Shown one piece after another: positions 16,248-23,877 of a DNA stretch of 64,000 bases (position 1 is its first letter; every line of letters starts with the position of its first letter). Below the pieces are notes generated by a model. The model did not search any database, was not told the origin of the DNA, and saw nothing but the letters and a program-made list of their open reading frames with translations. A program made the position numbers and the translations under genes. The stretch comes from Hymenobacter norwichensis DSM 15439 (GTDB lineage Bacteria; Bacteroidota; Bacteroidia; Cytophagales; Hymenobacteraceae). The stretch is taken from positions 248,001-312,000 of the forward strand of contig NZ_ATVL01000007.1 in the NCBI RefSeq assembly GCF_000420705.1, given 5' to 3'.

Positions 16248-18701
16248 CTATTGTCCGGCGGCGCGGCGCTTTTCATCTTCGGCGCCGGTAGCACGCTTGC
16301 GGGTAGGGGCTACTTCCTTGCTGCCAAAATTATAGCTAAACGCAACGGTTACCACGCGGGTATCCTGGCTGCTGCGCTGATTGGCCCTAATAACCTCATA
16401 ACGCGCCGATGAGCGGACTGGCGCGGTGTAAAGCAGGTCGGTGGCATTCAGGCGCAGAGTGCCTCGCCCGGCCAGCAGGCTCTTCTGCATCCCCACCGAC
16501 AGCTGCCCGAACGAGCGAATCAACTCAAAGGCATACTGCTCGCGCGAGTGGTAGCTACCATTCACGTCGGCGGTCCAGCCTTTGCCCAACTCAAACGAGT
16601 TATTAACGCTCAGAATAGCGCCTATTTGACCGGGCAGCGTGGCCGAGCCAGCGAAGGTGCCATTGAAATAAATGTAAAACAGCTCGGCGTCGGCGTACAG
16701 CTGCCACCACTTGGCGGGGCTGAGTGGGGCCGTCAGTGTGAAAGCGTAGTAGTGCTCATTCGCCAGATTCGCATACGTTGAGCGAACCAAGGTGTCGTTT
16801 TCGAGGCCATACACCGACACGATAGGCCGGGTGGTATAAGCGTAGCTCAAACTGCTGGTGAGCTTGTTCAGCGTGTAGGTTAGCTCGGCTTTGTAGCTTG
16901 GCTGAGCTTGCAAAGCCGGATTACCGGCCCGGTACGTGGTGGGGTCTACGTAAAAGCGCAGGGGATTGAGCTGGCTGTAGGTCGGTCGGTCGAGGCGGCG
17001 GCTAAGTGAAAAGCCGATTTCGTGGGTTTTGGAAATCGTATGGCGCACGCTCAGGTTAGGAAACAGCTGGAAGTAGTGCCGGTCGAAATTGCCACTGGCC
17101 TGGGTTTGCCGGCCGGTGGCGTTGGTTTGCTCGGCGCGTAGCCCAGCTGTTAGAGTAAGCTCCGGCGTGCTATGGCCGACACTTACGTAGCCTGCGTTGA
17201 TGTTCTCTCTGTATTGAAAGCGGCTGGACTGGTTGGGGTCTAGCAAGGTTATACCGCCGGCAGTGGTATAAAACACCACATCGTTGTCGGAATGCACCCA
17301 GCTGGCTTTTAGGCCTGCTTCCAGCCGCAGCCCGCCCCGCAGGGGGCGCACGTAATCAGCCTTAACCGACTGGATGGTGAGCGTGCCGTCTTGCGCACTG
17401 GTGAGTAGGCGTGGCGCGCGCGACGGGAAGAAGTAGGTGGTAGCCAACGACAAATTTCGGTTGGTACCGTAGCGGGCTATATCGGCGTCGGCGGTTAGTT
17501 CTGGCGTGCCTACTGAGTCGGCAGGGAATAGGTGGCGTAAGGTGAGGTTACCGGCTACGTTGGGCGTGTGGACCACGCTCAGGTTGCGGGCAGTATACCC
17601 AAGCGTAGGCTGCCCGGTACCGTCGTAAAACGCTGAGCTGTTGCTGCCATCCACGGGGGTACTGCTACCCAGGCCGCTTACCACCGCGCCCAGCGTAGTA
17701 CGAGGATTGAGGGTGTAATCAAGACCAGTTTTCCAGGTGTGCGACTCCACATCAACGCGCCGCGCGTTGTACTGTGAACTGCTGGAGGTCAGCTGCTTGT
17801 TCCGGAAGTAGCTCCGGTCGAAGGCTAAATTTTGAAAGCCGTTACGGTCGGTGTAGGAGTAGGATCCATAGAGGTTGAAGGTCCGGTTGCGGTGATTCAA
17901 CGACAAGCCAGTGTTCAGTTTGCCATACCGCCCACGGCCGTAGCTGATGTTGGCGCTGCCGTTGGTGCCCAGGCGCTGGTCTCTCTTGAGGTTTATGGCA
18001 ATGATACCGGCTCCGCCCTGTGCGTCGTACTTGGCGGGTGGATTGGTTATCAACTCTATGGTGCTGACTTGCTCGGCTGGCAACGAGCGAAGCAGCGTCG
18101 CCAACTCAGTGCCCGTGACGGGTACCCGCTTGCCATCGAGGAGTACCAGCAAGCCCTGTTTACCCCGTAGCGCTAAGTTATCGTTGCCGGCAACGGTTAC
18201 GCCAGGAGCTCGGCTTAGCACATCAAGCGCCGTGTTACCACTGGCGAGGGTGCTGTTTTCCACGTTGATGATGGTGCGGTCTGGCAAACGCTCGAATACT
18301 GTTTTCTGGCCCGTTACGGTCACTTCTTTAAGCTGCACCGTAGTAGGCACCAACGCTACAACAAGCGGCGCCGAGGCCGCAGCTGAAACTTCCACCGGGC
18401 CCACCCAGACGCGCACATAACCCAACTGCACCACCGACACCAGATAGTTTCCTGGCTCGGGAGCAGCAAGTGTAAAGCGACCATCAGTGGCGCTGAATTC
18501 CGTTTTGACTGTCAGTGAGTCGGTGGCACGATGTAGCGTGACTGTAGCCGCCTCTACGGCTGCTCCATCCCGAACATTCACCACGCCGCTGACAGGCGCC
18601 AGGTTTTGGGCCGCCAGCGGAAAAACTGGCAGCAACAGTGTGGCCAGCAAGCATACAAACCAACCCGAAGGCTGGGCAAAGGCAAAAAACATGGGCACCA
18701 T
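16248..18701 (-). CDS. TonB-dependent receptor-like outer membrane protein (OMP_b-brl_3)
   Basis: About 817 residues. Signal peptide ending LLPVFPLAAQ; carboxypeptidase-regulatory-like domain about 35-110 (VSGVVNVRDGAAVEAATVTL). A plug-like domain covers about 120-220 (NTALDVLSRAPGVTV, IELITNPPAKYDAQGGAGII). A large 22-strand-type barrel follows to the C-terminal VAFSYNFG. A Lys/Arg-rich extension (KRATGAEDEKRRAAGQ) comes after the last strand, which is unusual because barrels normally end in an aromatic residue. The family imports unknown substrates or acts without a SusD partner, and no susD gene adjoins. Alternative starts are 18692 and 18749; 18701 places the signal peptide properly. Confidence 0.85.
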   Translation of the reverse strand: MVPMFFAFAQPSGWFVCLLATLLLPVFPLAAQNLAPVSGVVNVRDGAAVEAATVTLHRATDSLTVKTEFSATDGRFTLAAPEPGNYLVSVVQLGYVRVWVGPVEVSAAASAPLVVALVPTTVQLKEVTVTGQKTVFERLPDRTIINVENSTLASGNTALDVLSRAPGVTVAGNDNLALRGKQGLLVLLDGKRVPVTGTELATLLRSLPAEQVSTIELITNPPAKYDAQGGAGIIAINLKRDQRLGTNGSANISYGRGRYGKLNTGLSLNHRNRTFNLYGSYSYTDRNGFQNLAFDRSYFRNKQLTSSSSQYNARRVDVESHTWKTGLDYTLNPRTTLGAVVSGLGSSTPVDGSNSSAFYDGTGQPTLGYTARNLSVVHTPNVAGNLTLRHLFPADSVGTPELTADADIARYGTNRNLSLATTYFFPSRAPRLLTSAQDGTLTIQSVKADYVRPLRGGLRLEAGLKASWVHSDNDVVFYTTAGGITLLDPNQSSRFQYRENINAGYVSVGHSTPELTLTAGLRAEQTNATGRQTQASGNFDRHYFQLFPNLSVRHTISKTHEIGFSLSRRLDRPTYSQLNPLRFYVDPTTYRAGNPALQAQPSYKAELTYTLNKLTSSLSYAYTTRPIVSVYGLENDTLVRSTYANLANEHYYAFTLTAPLSPAKWWQLYADAELFYIYFNGTFAGSATLPGQIGAILSVNNSFELGKGWTADVNGSYHSREQYAFELIRSFGQLSVGMQKSLLAGRGTLRLNATDLLYTAPVRSSARYEVIRANQRSSQDTRVVTVAFSYNFGSKEVAPTRKRATGAEDEKRRAAGQ

Positions 18702-18941
18702 CCGTGAGTGAGAAACCGGAGCGTGCAAGAGGTGTGACCAGCGAAGCAAATAATATTGTAAGGAGTGCTTCGTGGTAAAGTATAGCAGAGCAGTTTACGC
18801 ACTCAACTAGTAGAATTCAAAGAATAAACTGTCGAATACGCGTAGGAAAGATACTATATAATTGAGCTAAATAATGTAGGGACAGATAATAATACTAACA
18901 AAAAGAGCATTCTACGAAAAGCAAGGTGCACAGTAAAATGC

Positions 18942-19053
18942 AAAAAACCCGACCATAGAGGTGCTGAATTATTCAGGAAACCTCAACTAGTCAGGGTTTT
19001 ACTGCAACCAAGAGTAATGTGCATTAAGTGGGGCTACAAGTATAGCCCCACTT
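18942..19053 (-). terminator. Two hairpins in the 353-bp gap between aminotransferase and receptor genes
   Basis: A perfect 11-bp stem (AAGTGGGGCTA at 19026-19036 with 19043-19053) lies directly against the aminotransferase stop codon and probably ends its transcript. A second, longer imperfect hairpin occupies 18942-19000, with an inner CTGAATTATTCAG palindrome. The rest of the gap (18702-18941) is A+T-rich and should hold the receptor promoter; no clean consensus was found. Confidence 0.6.
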
Positions 19054-19054
19054 A

Positions 19055-20311
19055 TTAGCGTAATGCTTCCAAAGCAGCTTTCAAGCGGGGCAAAGCGGCC
19101 TCAATAGACGCCAAGGAAGCGCCGCCTACTGACATACGGAACCACGGTGCCGTATCGGAGGTGCCAAACGCACTGAAAGGTACCAGGGCCAGCCGGGCTT
19201 CCTTAATCAGGTAGAACGTAAGGTCTTTAGTGGTAGCTAGCACCTCGCCAGCCGGAGTAGTGCGGCCTAGTACGTCCAGCTTAGCCGTGAGGTAAATAGC
19301 CCCCATTGGCACCATCGAATCGACAGGCAGGCCCTGGCGCTGCAGATCTTGCAAGCCCTTGTGCAGTGTGTCGAGGCTGCGTTGGATGTTGGCTTTAAAA
19401 TCGGTTGTAAACTGGTCAACCGCCTCGGTCTGTGGTAGGTACTTGGCGGTGGCTACTTGCTCGGCCTTGGGCGCCCAGGCCCCCACGTGGCCCAGAATCG
19501 ACTTCATCTTGTCGATGACCGTGGCCGGACCAAATGCGTAGCCCACGCGCACCCCGGTAGCGGCCAAGCACTTTGAGATGCCATCAATATAAATAGTATA
19601 GTCGCGCAGTTCGGGGCGCAGGTTTACGGGGTCGAAGTGCTGGGTTTCGCCGAAGGTTAGCATCCAGTAAATCTGGTCGTAAAGCAGATACAGTGGCTTC
19701 TCATCGGGCTGGCGGCGCAGGTTTTCGGCTACTACCAAATCGCAGATTTCCAGCAGGTTCTGCCGCGAAAACACGGTGCCGGTGGGGTTGAGCGGGGAGC
19801 ATAACGCCAGCAGCGTCGCGCCGGGTAGGTGCGGGGCTAGCTCGGCGGCGGTAGGCATGAAGTTGTTTTCGGGCAGCGTTTCCACCATCACCGCCTCGGC
19901 ACCAGAGAGGTGGCAGTAGTGGTTGTTGTTCCAACTTGGTACCGGAAACACCACCCGGTCGCCGGGGTCGATAAGGGCCAAGTAGGTAGCGTAGATGAGC
20001 GGCCGGGAGCCGCCGGCTACCAGCACGTCGTTGGGGGAGTACTCCAACCCCAGCCGCTGCTTGGTGAAGGCGGTAGCGGCTTCGCGCAGTGCAGCCATAC
20101 CATTGGCGGGTGGGTAGTTGGTGTTGCCGGCCTGGTAGGCGGCAGTGATTTCAGTTTGTAACTCGGTTGGAATGGGGAAGATGGTCGGGTCGAAGTCGCC
20201 GATGGTCAGGTTGCAAATCTGCTCCCCCTTCCGGATCATCTCGTTTACTTCATTGCCTATTTTGATGATTTCGGAGCCAATCAGGCTACCCGCCATTCGC
20301 GAAACTTGCAT
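19055..20311 (-). CDS. PLP-dependent class I/II aminotransferase
   Basis: 418 residues, fold type I. Conserved segments: SPLNPTGTVFS (substrate/phosphate site), YDQIYWMLTF, and IDGISKCLAATGVRVGYAFGP with the PLP-binding lysine in ISKCLA. The motif set is that of aspartate/aromatic aminotransferase-like enzymes, but the amino donor cannot be fixed. ATG 20311 is chosen because a TATATTTG -7 box lies at 20334-20341, inside the longer frame that begins at 20356. Divergent from tsaE. Confidence 0.88.
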   Translation of the reverse strand: MQVSRMAGSLIGSEIIKIGNEVNEMIRKGEQICNLTIGDFDPTIFPIPTELQTEITAAYQAGNTNYPPANGMAALREAATAFTKQRLGLEYSPNDVLVAGGSRPLIYATYLALIDPGDRVVFPVPSWNNNHYCHLSGAEAVMVETLPENNFMPTAAELAPHLPGATLLALCSPLNPTGTVFSRQNLLEICDLVVAENLRRQPDEKPLYLLYDQIYWMLTFGETQHFDPVNLRPELRDYTIYIDGISKCLAATGVRVGYAFGPATVIDKMKSILGHVGAWAPKAEQVATAKYLPQTEAVDQFTTDFKANIQRSLDTLHKGLQDLQRQGLPVDSMVPMGAIYLTAKLDVLGRTTPAGEVLATTKDLTFYLIKEARLALVPFSAFGTSDTAPWFRMSVGGASLASIEAALPRLKAALEALR

Positions 20312-20333
20312 GAGGAAAGGTGTTTTGGTCGGC

Positions 20334-20341
20334 CAAATATA
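20334..20341 (-). promoter_or_regulatory. -7 box of the aminotransferase gene
   Basis: Minus strand TATATTTG, exact TAnnTTTG match, 23 nt upstream of ATG 20311. It lies just outside the 20363-20442 hairpin repeat. Confidence 0.45.
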
Positions 20342-20362
20342 GAGCCTAAGGCTCATACGAAA

Positions 20363-20442
20363 CTGTCATTTCGAAGCAGGAAAAATCTGGTATTATTTAC
20401 TTTAACTTCTTCACTCAGATTCTTCCGGCGTCGGAATGACAG
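20363..20442. repeat. Dispersed GTCATTCCGA-type inverted repeat, copy 1 (imperfect)
   Basis: 27-nt arms (20363-20389, 20416-20442) with several mismatches, spacer A+T-rich. The right arm reads as the complement of the element at 32605 and 58981. Sits in a divergent intergenic region. Confidence 0.8.
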
Positions 20443-20493
20443 CTCGTGCTGTTGCGTCATTTCGTAAACTTGTATCCCTAAAACTGCCGCAAT

Positions 20494-20934
20494 ATGTCTG
20501 CTCCGTTGCTTGAGATTCAACTGCCCAACCTGGCCGCCTTGCCCGCCGTCGCTTCCCGAGTGCGCGACGTTATTGAGGGGCAATCGGCTACTATCGTGTG
20601 CTTTGAGGGGGAGATGGGCGCGGGCAAAACCACGTTTATCAAGGCGCTGTGCGAAACTATGGGCGTGCTGGCCGCCGACGTCAGCAGCCCCACCTTCGCC
20701 CTTGTCAATGAGTACCGCGACGTCCGCAACCATCCCATCTACCACTTCGACTTCTACCGCCTCGACAGTCCGGATGAAGCCGAACGGATTGGCGCGTTGG
20801 AGTACTTCGATTCTGGCTATCTTTGCCTGATAGAGTGGCCCAGCCGTATTGAGCCGCTCTTACCTTCCAACCGACTACTTATCCGGCTCACCGTTACTGG
20901 CGACGAGTCGAGGGAATTAAAAATTACGAATTAA
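20494..20934 (+). CDS. tsaE: tRNA threonylcarbamoyladenosine biosynthesis ATPase TsaE
   Basis: 146 residues. P-loop GEMGAGKTTFIKAL (about residues 39-52), followed by the family signatures SSPTFALVNEY, HFDFYRLD and LIEWPSRIEPLLP. TsaE works with TsaB/TsaD to place t6A37 on ANN-decoding tRNAs. The last residues ELKITN are encoded by the start of an A+T-rich repeat (20914 onward), so the C-terminus seems to have been extended or replaced by repeat sequence. Confidence 0.94.
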   Translation: MSAPLLEIQLPNLAALPAVASRVRDVIEGQSATIVCFEGEMGAGKTTFIKALCETMGVLAADVSSPTFALVNEYRDVRNHPIYHFDFYRLDSPDEAERIGALEYFDSGYLCLIEWPSRIEPLLPSNRLLIRLTVTGDESRELKITN

Positions 20935-21024
20935 AAATCAGGATTGTTCGTGCCACCGCCCTTTCCAAGGTGTTCATCGGACAGCCCTCCCAATTTTTAG
21001 TTTTTGATTCTCAATTTTCAATTG
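20914..21024. repeat. A+T-rich inverted repeat filling the tsaE-ald gap, copy 1
   Basis: GAATTAAAAATTACGAATTA at 20914 pairs loosely with the TTTTTGATTCTCAATTTTC region up to 21024, five bases before the ald ATG. The left arm begins inside the tsaE coding end. Same layout as the element at 35828-35950. Confidence 0.65.
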
Positions 21025-21028
21025 AAAA

Positions 21029-22255
21029 ATGCCCGAAGCAGTACCTCCCGGATTCGAGTCGTTGGCGGCTAGCCGCGCCTATTTCACCCAAGAATCCATG
21101 CTGGCCGTGGAGGTGCGCAAGCGTAAGCTGTTTATCGGGCTGCCGCGGGAAACGTCGCTCCAGGAAAACCGCATCTGCCTGACGCCGGAGGCGGTAAAGC
21201 ACTTGGTAGAGGAAGGCCACGAAGTGGTGATGGAAAGCGGGGCAGGGGAGCCCAGCAAGTACTCCGACCACGACTACTCCGAAGCCGGCGCCACCATTGC
21301 CTATTCGCAGAAGGAAGTGTACGAAGCCGACCTCATCCTGAAAGTGGCCCCGCCCACTCAGGACGAAATCGAGTTTCTGAAAGCCAACCAGACCCTGATT
21401 TCAGCGCTGCAATTCGGTACGCTCACCGCCGAGTACGTTATGGCTCTCACCCGTAAGAAGGTGAATGCCATCAGCTTCGAGCTGATTAAGGACCCCAGCG
21501 GCGCGCGGCCGGTGGTGCGGGCCATGAGCGAAATTGCCGGCTCGACCGTCATGCTGATTGCTGCCGAATACCTGGCCCGCTCCAACGAAGGCAAGGGTAT
21601 TATCCTGGGTGGTATTACCGGTGTGCCGCCTTCCCAGGTGGTGATTCTGGGGGCGGGCACCGTGGCCGAATACGCCGCCCGCGCCGCTACTGGCCTCGGC
21701 GCCGAAGTGAAGGTGTTTGACAATCACATTTATAAGCTGCGCCGGCTCAAGCAAAACCTGGGCACCCAGCTCTACACCAGCACTCTCGACACCTTCGCGT
21801 TAAGCCAGCAAATCCGCCGTGCCGACGTGGTAATCGGGGCCCTGAACTCCGAAGAGGGCCGCGTGCCGTTTATGGTGCCCGAAAGCATGGTGGCCAGCAT
21901 GGCGCCCGGCTCGGTGATAATCGACGTGAGTATTGACCAAGGTGGCTGCTTCGAAACCAGCGAAATGACCACCCACAACAAGCCGGTCTTCCGCAAGTAC
22001 GACGTTATTCACTACTGCGTGCCCAACATTGCCAGCCGCGTGCCGCGCACCGCTACCAACGCCCTGAGCAACATCTTCACGCCCATTTTGCAGGAAATCA
22101 GCCAGCACGGCGGCATCAACGAGGTGCTGTTCTCGAACGAGCATTTCCGCAGCGGCGTGTATATCTATAAAGGCTCGCTCACCAACGCTACCATCGCCAA
22201 GCGCTTCAATATGCGCTATAAGGAACTAAGCCTGATGATTGCCGTGCGGAATTAG
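21029..22255 (+). CDS. ald: Alanine dehydrogenase
   Basis: 408 residues; oxidative deamination of L-alanine to pyruvate and ammonia with NAD (or the reverse). N-terminal AlaDh_PNT_N segment GLPRETSLQENRICLTPEAV with the catalytic Lys/His region, and Rossmann motif VVILGAGTVAEYAARAA at about residue 207. DVSIDQGGCFETSEMTTHNKPVF is diagnostic for Ald. The start MPEAVPPGFESLAASRAYF adds about 30 residues before the usual RKLFIGLPRE beginning, as often seen in Bacteroidetes. Same strand as tsaE, joined through the repeat. Confidence 0.93.
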   Translation: MPEAVPPGFESLAASRAYFTQESMLAVEVRKRKLFIGLPRETSLQENRICLTPEAVKHLVEEGHEVVMESGAGEPSKYSDHDYSEAGATIAYSQKEVYEADLILKVAPPTQDEIEFLKANQTLISALQFGTLTAEYVMALTRKKVNAISFELIKDPSGARPVVRAMSEIAGSTVMLIAAEYLARSNEGKGIILGGITGVPPSQVVILGAGTVAEYAARAATGLGAEVKVFDNHIYKLRRLKQNLGTQLYTSTLDTFALSQQIRRADVVIGALNSEEGRVPFMVPESMVASMAPGSVIIDVSIDQGGCFETSEMTTHNKPVFRKYDVIHYCVPNIASRVPRTATNALSNIFTPILQEISQHGGINEVLFSNEHFRSGVYIYKGSLTNATIAKRFNMRYKELSLMIAVRN

Positions 22256-22343
22256 AACGTAGATTGTTGAATAATACGCCTAAGGCTGAGAGAACCGGCG
22301 CGAATATTGTGCCCAAACGCGGGTCGACTTACCTGTTCTGCTT

Positions 22344-22805
22344 ATGCCTAGATACATACTCTTGTTGTCTACTGGTCTACTAGCCACCATAATTACCGCT
22401 CGCGCCCAAACTACCTCAATCCGCAATGACTTGAGTGCTATCCGCTACGACCGTGCGGACACGCTGCGGGCCGTGCAGCACCTTTTCATGCAGCGCTCCA
22501 AAGCTACCCGCGACTGGCTGGAAACGGGCGTGGGCATACTGGCTTCGGGGGTAGTGAAAAAGACAGTACTGGCCGCTTCCGGTTTGAAGAGAGAAGAAAA
22601 GGAATACTACCGGGGCCTCCAGCAGGAAGCCAACGAGGATTTAGTGGTTGGTAGTTTGCTGGCAGGTTACGGGATTTTCCGCCTCAGTCGTTTCGGGCCG
22701 CAACAATATCAACGCGTGATGGATGTTTACGCCCAAGGTGGCCCGCTGCCCCAGTACCTCTCGCGCCGGCTCAAGACGAAGTTCTTTCGACTGCTGCCTT
22801 CGTAA
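22344..22805 (+). CDS. Secreted protein of unknown function
   Basis: 153 residues. Signal peptide MPRYILLLSTGLLATIITAR-AQ; then a predicted helical domain with Arg-rich amphipathic segments and a hydrophobic stretch WLETGVGILASGVVKKTVLAA, plus VVGSLLAGYGIF. No family recognised. Normal base composition for the window. It stands between ald and the convergent flavin reductase with 14 bp to the latter's stop. Confidence 0.65.
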   Translation: MPRYILLLSTGLLATIITARAQTTSIRNDLSAIRYDRADTLRAVQHLFMQRSKATRDWLETGVGILASGVVKKTVLAASGLKREEKEYYRGLQQEANEDLVVGSLLAGYGIFRLSRFGPQQYQRVMDVYAQGGPLPQYLSRRLKTKFFRLLPS

Positions 22806-22819
22806 TTCTAATTAATGGC

Positions 22820-23752
22820 CTATTTGGCCGCTAGCAGCAACACCTTCCACGCTTCCAGCAACTTCCCTTCCTCTAGCAACTGCTTGCCGAGTAGCATGAG
22901 TTGCTGCCGCTGCTCGGTGGGGTTGCCGAAATGCTGTTGGAGTAGGACGCTTACCAACGGGTCGTGCTTGAACTCCTGAACTTGCTCGGGGGTGGGAATG
23001 GCGGTTTGCTCGATGTTGGCGAGGCGGCCCAGGTTGTTGCCGGTGAGGATGTCGGAGGTCCGGATGTGTTCGGGTAGCTGGTCGATGCCGATGCCCAGGT
23101 TGCGGTTGGGTTTGGGCACCGTGAACAAACTTTCGGGCGTAACGCGGCTGTACCAGTCGCCGGCGAGGCGGGCGACGGCATCGAACTTATGCGGGTCGAT
23201 GCCAGGGCCGGAGTCTAGTAGGATACTCTCGCGGAAATGGGCCTGCACGACGCGGCAAATTACGAGGTTGCCGCCGCCGTTAGAATCTCCAATGGCAATA
23301 ATCTGTTCCACCACGCACTCCAACGACACCGGGCACTCGGCCACGCGCGGCGGGCGCACTCTGTCGGAGGCTAGCTCGGTGAGGCCGGCTTTCACGAACT
23401 CATTCACGCCCCGCCCATACTCCGTGCTGGCCAACGACATCTGCTCCACCACGGCGTAGTCGCAGATGTTGACCACGCACTCGGGCACCTCGCGCACGTT
23501 GAAGAGCGTGTGTTTCTGGGTGTTGTCGCGGACGCGGTTGGCCGGCGAGAAGATAAGCGTGGACGGGTTGGAACTGAACACGTTGAAAAACGAGTACGGG
23601 CTCAGATTCACTTCACCCGCCGCCGAAATGGTACTGACAAAGGCCACCGGCCGCGGCGCTACGGCACTCAACAGAAACTGGTGCCACTCCGGCCCCGGCA
23701 ACGTGCCTGGCGTAATCGTACGAAAAGAAGGTAGATGTGCTGATGTGCTCAT
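22820..23752 (-). CDS. Flavin reductase family (FMN-binding split barrel) protein
   Basis: 310 residues. The FMN-binding split-barrel core is at about 20-200: SAVAPRPVAFVSTISAAGEVNLSPYS and FNVFSSNPSTLIFSPANRVRDN are typical of the flavoredoxin/flavin reductase family. An extra C-terminal ~100 residues (DQLPEHIRTSDILTGNNLGRL onward) follow, as in a Bacteroidetes subgroup of the family. Likely binds FMN and transfers electrons; partner unknown. Confidence 0.85.
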   Translation of the reverse strand: MSTSAHLPSFRTITPGTLPGPEWHQFLLSAVAPRPVAFVSTISAAGEVNLSPYSFFNVFSSNPSTLIFSPANRVRDNTQKHTLFNVREVPECVVNICDYAVVEQMSLASTEYGRGVNEFVKAGLTELASDRVRPPRVAECPVSLECVVEQIIAIGDSNGGGNLVICRVVQAHFRESILLDSGPGIDPHKFDAVARLAGDWYSRVTPESLFTVPKPNRNLGIGIDQLPEHIRTSDILTGNNLGRLANIEQTAIPTPEQVQEFKHDPLVSVLLQQHFGNPTEQRQQLMLLGKQLLEEGKLLEAWKVLLLAAK

Positions 23753-23877
23753 GTATGTGATGTCCTGATGCTAATGGAGAATTGCCAGGTTATAGGAGGG
23801 ATTATAAACCGTAAATCACGGCTACTTCCGGTTGATCAAGTAACAATCAACACGTCATCAATTAGCAAATCGAAAAA

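Noticed and set aside
20363..20442. Interpretation of the dispersed hairpins as simple terminators
   Set aside because: Copy 1 lies in a divergent upstream region where no transcript ends, and copies at 43.0 kb and 32.6 kb stand beside separate normal terminators.
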